From a virus: DNA of 41,048 nucleotides. How positions within the stretch are numbered: position 1 is the stretch's first letter; each line of letters opens with the position of its first letter. Below the pieces are notes generated by a model. It did no database searches. It worked only from the letters and a program-made list of their open reading frames with translations, and was not told the DNA's origin. Below, in pieces: positions 7,744-13,625 of this stretch. The stretch spans positions 1-41,048 of IMG/VR virus record IMGVR_UViG_3300037042_001541; one strand, 5' to 3'. The position numbers and the translations under genes were made by a program.

Positions 7744-8877
7744 TTACACGATTTTTGACAAAGCAGCAGACAACTGCTGCCCAATTTGCAACACGGCGGG
7801 ACGGGGATCGCTCTCCGGCGCCAGCGTGGTGCCCGATGACTGCGATGTCACCAACTCCGGGGGGAGCGGCTTCTTCACAGTCTTCAGTTTCTTCTCCGCC
7901 TGCGCTACCGACAGCACAGACGGCGTTTCGTAGGGGTCGATGCCAGCGGCCTTCAGCGCCGTGGCGGCGGCTTCCTCGTCCGTCCACTTGCGCGTGGCAC
8001 GCTTCTGGACGAGCTTGTAGCCGGGGACGGGGTTGCCAGACTCTAGCACTTGCAGCGCAAGACCGCGCAAGTCGCTGACCCATTCCTCCAGAAGCGCAGC
8101 GCGGGTGAGCGCGTCCGAGAGTTGCTGTACATCCAGCTCCTTAATCTGCTTTTGGAGCGCCCGGTCAACCACGCCCGTCATCAGGGGGCAGATGGGCTTG
8201 GCCGCGCACCAACGGCAGTGGGCGCCCGCCTTCATGGGCGCTGCGATGCTCTGGCTATCGCGCACGGCGCGAACCAAATCGTTTTCAAACTGCGTCACGC
8301 GATGAAGGGTTGTCACCCAACGCCTGACGACGGGCGGCTGCACGATGACGATTTCAATTTCGGTCGCGCCGTCAAACACCCACTCAAGGTTTTCTGTCCG
8401 GCTAGCAGCGGCGGTGTAGAACAGCCCCTGCTCGTTTTCCTCGGCGTCCACCGCAACGCCGTCGCCGAACTTCCAGTCCAGCACCACGGCGCGGTTGCCG
8501 ATACGCCCGATGAGATCGGCGCTACCGAACACGCCGGGGAGCAAGTCGCCGAAGGAGACTTCCGCCTCCACGACATACTCCATGCAGTTGTCGGGGTCGA
8601 TTTCGTTGAGCGCGGCAAGCGCAGGCAGAATCTTTTCATCCAGCAGATCTTGGTCAAGTGTAGCCGTGATGCCGTCCTCGGTGTGCGTAGCGCCCAAGAA
8701 GTCGCTCGGCGGGTTGCCGTGTTCCAGAATGAGCGCGATGACCTTGTGCAAGAGCGACCCGCGCACGCTGTACTCGGTCGCGGGCTTGGGCGGAACCTTC
8801 TGGACAAGCGCCACGCTGCCGGGGCAGGCGATGACGCGCTTGGCGGTAGAGCCGCCGACGATTTTGGAATGAGCCAT
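7744..8877 (-). CDS. Cas4/RecB-like PD-(D/E)XK nuclease (DUF2800 type)
   Basis: The 377-residue protein has the nuclease core GSADLI (D121) and VVLDWKF (D134, K136), with H44 as a possible motif I residue. One Cys near the N-terminus (C18) and three near residues 221, 224 and 230 (CRWCAAKPIC) match the iron-sulfur 'staple' layout of Cas4 and AddB nucleases. It probably degrades or resects DNA ends in replication or recombination. ATG 8877 is chosen because GAGGG precedes it and a strong promoter lies just upstream; a longer open frame to 9291 would run over the divergent gene. It is the first gene of the leftward early operon. Confidence 0.85.
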   Translation of the reverse strand: MAHSKIVGGSTAKRVIACPGSVALVQKVPPKPATEYSVRGSLLHKVIALILEHGNPPSDFLGATHTEDGITATLDQDLLDEKILPALAALNEIDPDNCMEYVVEAEVSFGDLLPGVFGSADLIGRIGNRAVVLDWKFGDGVAVDAEENEQGLFYTAAASRTENLEWVFDGATEIEIVIVQPPVVRRWVTTLHRVTQFENDLVRAVRDSQSIAAPMKAGAHCRWCAAKPICPLMTGVVDRALQKQIKELDVQQLSDALTRAALLEEWVSDLRGLALQVLESGNPVPGYKLVQKRATRKWTDEEAAATALKAAGIDPYETPSVLSVAQAEKKLKTVKKPLPPELVTSQSSGTTLAPESDPRPAVLQIGQQLSAALSKIV

Positions 8878-8908
8878 GACTGAACCCTCGTTGACTGATA
8901 GTGAGGCA

Positions 8909-8937
8909 AGGTTAGACGCAAGGAATCGGCTTGTCAA
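8909..8937 (-). promoter_or_regulatory. Leftward sigma70 promoter for the replication operon
   Basis: On the minus strand a perfect TTGACA (8937-8932) is followed after 17 bases by TAACCT (8914-8909). The first gene, the Cas4-like nuclease, starts 32 bases downstream of the -10 box with its own GAGGG site. Confidence 0.7.
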
Positions 8938-8952
8938 GCGTTTCGTTACAAG
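8930..8952. promoter_or_regulatory. Imperfect dyad, candidate operator in the divergent promoter region
   Basis: The outer arms CTTGT (8930-8934) and ACAAG (8948-8952) pair perfectly, and two of the six inner pairs also match, around a centre at 8941. It covers the shared -35 region of both divergent promoters, so a protein bound here could control both. No regulator gene is recognised in the window. Confidence 0.4.
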
Positions 8953-8959
8953 ATAGGAT
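8931..8959 (+). promoter_or_regulatory. Rightward sigma70-like promoter for VRR-NUC/SNF2
   Basis: TTGTCA (8931-8936) and TAGGAT (8954-8959) are separated by exactly 17 bases. The VRR-NUC ATG lies at 8966, only six bases after the -10 box, so a transcript started from it would be leaderless or nearly so. Confidence 0.5.
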
Positions 8960-8965
8960 GGGGGC

Positions 8966-9244
8966 ATGAAAGAAAAAGACATTGAGCAGCGGTTGGACTG
9001 GGCGGTACAGCGCGCCGGGGGGCAGACCTGGAAGTTTGTCAGCCCTGCGAATCGCGGCGTATCGGATCGCATCGTTTGCTTGCCGAACGGCGATACCTGG
9101 TTCGTGGAACTGAAGCGCCCCGGCGGTAAGCGCACGGCGTTGCAGGAGCGGTTTGCGAAACAGATGGTGGCGCTACGGCAGAAGTACGCCCTGTTGTCAA
9201 GCGCGGAGGAAGTCGATGCTTGGGTTACGACCATATCAGGCTGA
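8966..9244 (+). CDS. VRR-NUC domain nuclease
   Basis: This 92-residue protein is a minimal PD-(D/E)XK nuclease of the VRR-NUC family, which includes the nuclease domain of FAN1 and many stand-alone phage proteins. The core GVSDRI (D34), WFVELKRPGG (E48, K50) and downstream Q60 are present, and the length is typical. It likely cuts branched or flap DNA during replication or recombination. It is encoded directly before, and overlaps by 29 bases, an SNF2-type helicase, a pairing seen in many phages. Confidence 0.92.
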   Translation: MKEKDIEQRLDWAVQRAGGQTWKFVSPANRGVSDRIVCLPNGDTWFVELKRPGGKRTALQERFAKQMVALRQKYALLSSAEEVDAWVTTISG

Positions 9245-10559
9245 AGCCGCCGACTTCCTCTACGCCAACGACCGCGCCATGATGCTTGCACCCGTGGGCG
9301 CAGGTAAGACGGCGACGGCGCTTGAGGCCATGCGCGATGCCGTGCGGGACAAGGTGGTCGCTCGGTGGCTCGTCGTTGCGCCCCTGCGCGTAGCCCGTCA
9401 TGTATGGCCCGTAGAAGCCCCCAAGTGGGCGCCGGAGTTGACCCTAGCCCTTGCCGTAGGCTCAGAGCAGACGCGCTATAAGGCGCTCCACGCGCCCGTG
9501 CAAGTGGTCGTGACCAACTACGACAGCCTTCAGTGGCTTGCTAAGCAGCAGCTCGACTTTGACGGCGTGGTGTTTGATGAGCTGACTCGGCTCAAGAACC
9601 CGTCCGGCAAACGGTTTAAGGCGTTTCTGGAAGCCATTGAGCATATCGGCATCCGGTGGGGTCTGACCGGATCGTTCACCAGCAACGGCTTGGAGGATGT
9701 CTTTGGGCAGTGCAAGATTATCAACCAGAAGCTGCTAGGCCGAAGCAAAGGGGCGTTCCTCCAGCAATACTTCCACTGCATCAACCGTGACCACGGGCAG
9801 TGGGAACCGGCGGCGGGGGCGCTAGAGCAAGTCATGGCGCGCATCAAGCCTGCGACCTTTGTGCTAGAGCCTGGGGTCTACACCGACACCTTGCCGCCCC
9901 TGCACACGGTTCTCATGCGCTGCGACATGGCTGACCGAGCGCCCTACGAGAAGATGAAGGCCGACTTCCTTGTGGATTTCCCCGACGCCCAAGCGGTAGC
10001 GGCGAACGCAGGCGCCGTCACCCAGAAGCTCCAACAGATGGCCGGGGGCTGGGTGTACGACACCCGCAAGACGCCGCACCCCGACAAGCCGGGAAAGTTC
10101 ATCGTCACGCAGACCCCGGTGTGGTTTTCTAGCCACAAGTTTGACCTTGTGGATGAGGTTGTTGCCGAGAACCAACACGCTTGTACAATTATTGTTTACA
10201 ACTACCAGGAAGAACTGGCAGAATTGCAGCGTCGGTATCCGACGGCGCAGACGATTGACTCGCCGCAGGTTGTTGATCGGTGGAACCGGAGCGAGGTGGA
10301 GCTGCTGTTGCTGCACCCCAAGTCTGCTGGCCACGGGTTGAACCTACAGCACGGCGGGTGCCGGATGGTGTTCTGCTCGCTGCCGTGGTCGCTTGAGGAA
10401 TACGAGCAGACGGTCGGGCGGCTACACCGCAGCGGCCAGAAGCACGACGTATGGGTTTATATCTTGCTCACCAACAAAACCGTTGATGAGCGCATCTGGG
10501 CAGGGTTGCACGACAAGCGCAGCCTGTCCGACTTGGCGATGAAGGAGTTGACCGAATGA
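9216..10559 (+). CDS. SNF2-type DEAD/DEAH-box helicase
   Basis: The 447-residue superfamily 2 ATPase has a Q-motif-like LRPYQAEAADF, Walker A APVGAGKT (25-32), a DE Walker B (VVFDELTRLKN, D121-E122), motif III-like LTGSFTSN (150-157) and motifs V-VI near the end (SAGHGLNLQHGG, QTVGRLHRSGQ 398-408). The start at ATG 9216 is chosen because GGAGGA precedes it by seven bases; a start at 9153 would add residues unrelated to the fold. It probably translocates on duplex DNA and works with the overlapping VRR-NUC nuclease in fork or recombination-intermediate processing. Confidence 0.93.
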   Translation: MLGLRPYQAEAADFLYANDRAMMLAPVGAGKTATALEAMRDAVRDKVVARWLVVAPLRVARHVWPVEAPKWAPELTLALAVGSEQTRYKALHAPVQVVVTNYDSLQWLAKQQLDFDGVVFDELTRLKNPSGKRFKAFLEAIEHIGIRWGLTGSFTSNGLEDVFGQCKIINQKLLGRSKGAFLQQYFHCINRDHGQWEPAAGALEQVMARIKPATFVLEPGVYTDTLPPLHTVLMRCDMADRAPYEKMKADFLVDFPDAQAVAANAGAVTQKLQQMAGGWVYDTRKTPHPDKPGKFIVTQTPVWFSSHKFDLVDEVVAENQHACTIIVYNYQEELAELQRRYPTAQTIDSPQVVDRWNRSEVELLLLHPKSAGHGLNLQHGGCRMVFCSLPWSLEEYEQTVGRLHRSGQKHDVWVYILLTNKTVDERIWAGLHDKRSLSDLAMKELTE

Positions 10560-10750
10560 ACTGGTACGAACTGAACGCCCGACTGCCGGGGCTGGATGAG
10601 AACGCGGTTAAGGAACTGCTGGATCACGAACGCATCAACGGGCGGCGCAAGTCGTTCCTTGAGCGTCTGCACCAGCGGTTTACCGCCATGCGCGCCGAGC
10701 GCGAACGGGCGGAGATTCTGACCGAGGCAATCCCCCGCCGCGAAGGCTAG
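10556..10750 (+). CDS. Small conserved phage protein downstream of the helicase, 64 aa
   Basis: It starts in an ATGA overlap with the helicase stop. The product is helical and basic, with an Arg-rich stretch (INGRRKSFLERLHQRFTAMRAERERAE) that could bind nucleic acid. It ends four bases into the 3' end of the convergent phosphoesterase gene. I know no domain for it. Coupling to the helicase suggests an accessory role. Confidence 0.65.
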   Translation: MNWYELNARLPGLDENAVKELLDHERINGRRKSFLERLHQRFTAMRAERERAEILTEAIPRREG

Positions 10751-11742
10751 ACTTTCTCGCCCCGGAACCAGACCGCACCGGCCTCGAACACGGCGAGCTC
10801 GGGTTGCAAGAGCCGCCCGTCGCGGAAGGTCAGCACGGCAAAGCCCGACGCCCAGTTGTGCGGCGCGGCCTCGGTGTAGTTGAATTGCGGCCCGTTAATC
10901 TCGGCAAGGGTGCCGGCGTCCACCCCGTACCTGCGACCCCGGTAGTCGGCCCAAGCGGTGCAGCCCAATTTGTGCAGGTGGCCGTGGACATAGTGAGTGC
11001 CGCTTTTGAGGGTTGAATTGTAGGCGCTGTGGATGCCGCCGTTCAGCGGGCGATGCCTGATGACCGTCCAACCATCCGTCTCGGCATTGATGTGCAACGC
11101 CCACCCGGCACGCCAGCGAGGTAGGTAATCAAGCAGGGTTGCGCCGGATAGCCCTTCGGCTTCCGGCGTGTTCGCCGACCAGTAGTTTTCAAATCGCGCA
11201 TCGTGGTTGCCGATTGTACGCACCAGGCGCGCCCGCCCTGCCGCTCGTTCAATCTCGGCGCATCTGTCCTGCACGGCGTGGAGTTCATCCTTCAGCGTCG
11301 GCTGCTTCTCCCACATGATCCGCGCATGGCGGCTGATTCTGGCACCGTCGAGGATGTCGCCGTTCAAGCACACGATATCCGGTTTCGCGCTCTTAATCAG
11401 CCGCAACATGGCTTCGTGGGCGGGTGAAACCATGCCGGGCCAGTAGTGGCAATCGCTGGCCACAATCACGGTGCCGTTACGCACCGTCTCGCTCATTTCC
11501 CGCTCGTACTGCTCGGCGCGTTTTGCGGCCAGCTCATTGAGTCGTTTGCCGATGCCTGTCTTGCCCTTCTGCGTGTCAGAAGCAGGTCGCGGCGAGGATA
11601 GGCTGACCCCAAGATTTTGCTCTACCCGTCGCCGCCTAGCAAAGACGTTCCTAACCTTCATGTCGAAATACTCGGCGACTTTCTCCGCAGAACCTAGTCT
11701 TTCCCAGGCTTCGGCAAATTGTTCATCGGTTGAAAGTTTCAT
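10747..11742 (-). CDS. Calcineurin-like metallophosphoesterase with N-terminal helix-turn-helix-like region
   Basis: The 331-residue protein carries the full metallophosphoesterase signature: DCH (D97, H99), GDILD (G128-D129), GNHD (178-181), H230 and GHLH (254-257), which bind two divalent metals. The first 40 residues (STDEQFAEAWERLGSAEKVAEYFDMKVRNVFARRRRVE region) look like a DNA-binding helix-turn-helix. Substrate cannot be told from sequence; phage homologues act on nucleotides, DNA ends or phosphoproteins. It is the last gene of the late transcript and overlaps the upstream metallopeptidase by ATGA. Confidence 0.9.
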   Translation of the reverse strand: MKLSTDEQFAEAWERLGSAEKVAEYFDMKVRNVFARRRRVEQNLGVSLSSPRPASDTQKGKTGIGKRLNELAAKRAEQYEREMSETVRNGTVIVASDCHYWPGMVSPAHEAMLRLIKSAKPDIVCLNGDILDGARISRHARIMWEKQPTLKDELHAVQDRCAEIERAAGRARLVRTIGNHDARFENYWSANTPEAEGLSGATLLDYLPRWRAGWALHINAETDGWTVIRHRPLNGGIHSAYNSTLKSGTHYVHGHLHKLGCTAWADYRGRRYGVDAGTLAEINGPQFNYTEAAPHNWASGFAVLTFRDGRLLQPELAVFEAGAVWFRGEKV

Positions 11743-12050
11743 TTTTCCTCGTTGAATGTAGTCAACGCTTGGTGCAGCAGACTGCCGAGATTGTCCACAA
11801 AATTTTCGTCATCATTTAACGGGTGGTTCATTTCCGAGAGGATGCAATGCCCTAGCTCGTGGCAAAAAGTCTGCTGCAATTCTGTTTCGCCCTGATCCCC
11901 ACGCAGGTCAATGCGGTGCCGGTTGGGGTCATAAATGCCCACATCGTCTTTGGAATGACGCCACCGAGAAAGCGGGACGATGCGAACTGCGACCGCGTGA
12001 CCATGCACCCTAAATCGGCGCGGTATGCCGAGCCGGGTTTGGCGGGTCAT
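11739..12050 (-). CDS. Zinc metallopeptidase-like protein (HExxH)
   Basis: This 103-residue protein contains FCHELGHCIL, giving the zinc-binding HExxH at 64-68, with acidic residues downstream (NDDENFVD) that could give the third ligand, as in ImmA/IrrE-like peptidases. An N-terminal basic strand precedes a DRHRIDLR-type beta strand. ATG 12050 is chosen because it overlaps the spanin stop (ATGA). ImmA-like enzymes cut repressors, but no target is encoded here, so the role is open. Position in the lysis cluster could also suggest virion or cell-wall maturation. Confidence 0.75.
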   Translation of the reverse strand: MTRQTRLGIPRRFRVHGHAVAVRIVPLSRWRHSKDDVGIYDPNRHRIDLRGDQGETELQQTFCHELGHCILSEMNHPLNDDENFVDNLGSLLHQALTTFNEEK

Positions 12051-12502
12051 GGCGCCGCCCACCCCTGCAAGGCGCGCAGCTTGGCAATCTCCTTATCGCA
12101 ACTACGCGCTAAATCCCTCAAGTCGGGGCCGATGTCCGGCCCTTCTCCAGAATCTGCTCCAGGCGCTTCTGCATCTCCCCCGGCGGCGGGGGCGGAACCA
12201 TCAGTTCCTTCGGGGGTGTGCGGGGCGCGGGGCACGGCGGGGGTGCGGCACAGCCGGACAGGACGAGTATCCCGAGGCACACGGTCAACGCTATCAAGCT
12301 CTGCTTGGTAGGCGCTGGAAGCCGCTTCAGCGCGAGCACGATCAGCGCGCTCGGCCCGTAGTTCAGTCTCCAGACGGTCAATTTTAGGCTCCAGTTCATT
12401 GCGTACACCCTCGCGGATCTTGTGGACAGCAAGCGCCGCGCCGCCAATCAGTACGGCTACGGCAATCAGATGGGGCAGATAGCGTAGCAGGAGGACGGGC
12501 AT
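12047..12502 (-). CDS. Rz: Inner-membrane spanin (Rz-like)
   Basis: The 151-residue protein has one N-terminal membrane helix (about residues 8-27, HLIAVAVLIGGAALAV), then a long charged coiled-coil region (EPKIDRLETELRAERADRARAEA) typical of i-spanins that reach across the periplasm. A separate lipoprotein frame is embedded inside it. ATG 12502 is used; TTG 12505 is also possible. It follows endolysin and holin in the late operon, the canonical lysis order. Together with the o-spanin it would fuse inner and outer membranes, which implies a Gram-negative host. Confidence 0.85.
   Translation of the reverse strand: MPVLLLRYLPHLIAVAVLIGGAALAVHKIREGVRNELEPKIDRLETELRAERADRARAEAASSAYQAELDSVDRVPRDTRPVRLCRTPAVPRAPHTPEGTDGSAPAAGGDAEAPGADSGEGPDIGPDLRDLARSCDKEIAKLRALQGWAAP
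12118..12339 (-). CDS. Rz1: Outer-membrane spanin lipoprotein (Rz1-like), embedded in Rz
   Basis: This frame lies wholly inside the i-spanin gene in another phase. It encodes a signal peptide with a lipobox (LVLSGC, Cys at residue 30) followed by a short Pro-rich mature part (AAPPPCPAPRTPP, later five Pro in a row), exactly the Rz1 pattern. GTG 12339 is proposed as start because it gives a 29-residue signal with a basic N-region (LKR); the ribosome binding site is weak. The mature lipoprotein is about 44 residues. Confidence 0.8.
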   Translation of the reverse strand: MLALKRLPAPTKQSLIALTVCLGILVLSGCAAPPPCPAPRTPPKELMVPPPPPGEMQKRLEQILEKGRTSAPT

Positions 12503-12642
12503 CAATCGTTACCTTCAGCCTGAAAGCCGGGGCAAGTGTTGCGGACGGTGTACCAGCCGTGGTGCGTCTTGTGAGCGCACCAGACCTTGGCATCACTTTG
12601 CGTGATGGGCGCCGCCCAAAAGCACTTGCGACATAGCATCAT
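12502..12642 (-). CDS. Small Cys/His-rich (zinc-binding-like) protein, 46 aa
   Basis: The frame lies between endolysin and spanin, overlapping both by one to four bases. It has two consecutive ATG codons with GATGAGG upstream. The protein has a CRKC pair near the N-terminus, then WCAHKTHHGWY and a final CPGF, so four Cys and several His could bind zinc. Function is unknown; similar short zinc-binding proteins are common in phage genomes. Confidence 0.7.
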   Translation of the reverse strand: MMLCRKCFWAAPITQSDAKVWCAHKTHHGWYTVRNTCPGFQAEGND

Positions 12643-13136
12643 GCCTCATCTCGACTCGCTGGCCTACCGTTGGAGGCTAGAAGCGGTAGCGTAGCGGTGT
12701 GGGAGGGTTCTCTTACCGTTATCGGCCAACGATAACCCAAGACCCTAGCGCGGTCAAACGGCGCGATGCTTACGGCGTTGCCTTGGTTGCCACCTAAGAT
12801 CATAAGCCGCGCCTGCTCATCCTGCCCTACGACAAAACCAACGTGACCGCCGCCGCCGCGCTCAAGGACAACAACGCAGCCTACGGCGGGTTTGATAAGC
12901 GGGACGCCCCAGTTGAGCCACGCCCGAGCGCGGTAGCCTGCCTTTGCTGACGGCATCCCGAGGTCACGGAAAACGCCGTCAACGAACACGCCGCACCATG
13001 CGGTTTCGTCGTCGTCCCACCACGCCCTCATCTGCCGCAGCCACCGGCCAATCTGCGGATCGGTGAACCTGCCGTGGATCTCCCGCAGCCCAATGAAGGT
13101 TTTGGCGTAGGGGAGCCAAGGCGGTAAATCGGTCAC
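12639..13136 (-). CDS. Endolysin, NlpC/P60-like cysteine peptidase (TIGR02594 type)
   Basis: The 165-residue protein fits the TIGR02594/CHAP-like peptidoglycan hydrolases. The catalytic Cys lies in TAWCGVFV (C48), the His in GGGHVGFVVG (H98), and the third polar residue is probably N117 in GGNQGN. There is no signal peptide, so it needs the holin for access to the wall. It starts with GTG overlapping the stop of the upstream membrane protein, within holin, membrane protein, endolysin, spanin order. Confidence 0.88.
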   Translation of the reverse strand: MTDLPPWLPYAKTFIGLREIHGRFTDPQIGRWLRQMRAWWDDDETAWCGVFVDGVFRDLGMPSAKAGYRARAWLNWGVPLIKPAVGCVVVLERGGGGHVGFVVGQDEQARLMILGGNQGNAVSIAPFDRARVLGYRWPITVREPSHTATLPLLASNGRPASRDEA

Positions 13137-13426
13137 GGCTTTATCCCCGTCACGAAATAGAACACAAGGCTTGCAAGCGCGGCGATTAGCAGCAGCATAC
13201 CGCCGACAACGCGCAGCCCGATATGCAGCAGCGTCTTGTTAAGCGTGGCCATGTTGGCATCCAGGTGCCGCACTTGCACGGTCAACTCTGACACGGCCAC
13301 CGCCGTTACGCGGCTGCGCTCGGCGCAATCGACAAGGTGATCGTTCAGCGCCGCCGAGGTGCCAAGCGCCAACCGCTCGACCGACCGCAGGCGGTCATCC
13401 TGCGTTTCTGACAGTCCCCCGCCCAC
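13133..13426 (-). CDS. Membrane-anchored coiled-coil protein, possible holin partner
   Basis: The 97-residue protein has a polar helical N-terminal part (residues 1-65) and one C-terminal membrane helix (about 72-92, VVGGMLLLIAALASLVFYFV), the layout of XhlA-like phage proteins that cooperate with holins. It starts with GTG one base after the holin stop. It could be an antiholin or a second holin; sequence alone does not decide. Confidence 0.75.
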   Translation of the reverse strand: MGGGLSETQDDRLRSVERLALGTSAALNDHLVDCAERSRVTAVAVSELTVQVRHLDANMATLNKTLLHIGLRVVGGMLLLIAALASLVFYFVTGIKP

Positions 13427-13427
13427 A

Positions 13428-13622
13428 TCACTTCTCGCTGAGAGGCTGAGTGGTGATGGTTCGCAGGGCGATGTTGGTCATGGCGCCTATCAGCAAGATA
13501 GCCGCCGCAACCTGCGCTCCGAACAGCGTCGTCAAGTGCGCGCCGACCAGCTCCAGGCTTGCAAGGAGGGTGAGCGCAAGGTTCCACCAGACGGTTTTAG
13601 ATTTCAGGGCGCCTTTCAACAT
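13428..13622 (-). CDS. Holin, two membrane spans
   Basis: The 64-residue protein has a short basic N-terminus (KGALKSK), two hydrophobic segments (about 13-31 and 35-55), and a polar tail ending TTQPLSEK. This is the pattern of small class II-type phage holins next to endolysin genes. It would form pores in the inner membrane at the end of infection. It is three bases downstream of the large ejection-like protein gene and one base upstream of the XhlA-like gene. Confidence 0.85.
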   Translation of the reverse strand: MLKGALKSKTVWWNLALTLLASLELVGAHLTTLFGAQVAAAILLIGAMTNIALRTITTQPLSEK

Positions 13623-13625
13623 GGG

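Noticed and set aside
8878-9291. N-terminal extension of the Cas4-like nuclease to 515 residues
   Set aside because: It would overlap the VRR-NUC gene and run through the promoter region; the ATG at 8877 has a good ribosome binding site and the conserved domain starts there.
12396-12596. 66-codon leftward frame across the spanin start
   Set aside because: The overlapping 46-residue Cys/His-rich gene and the spanin gene explain the region; this frame has no ribosome binding site.
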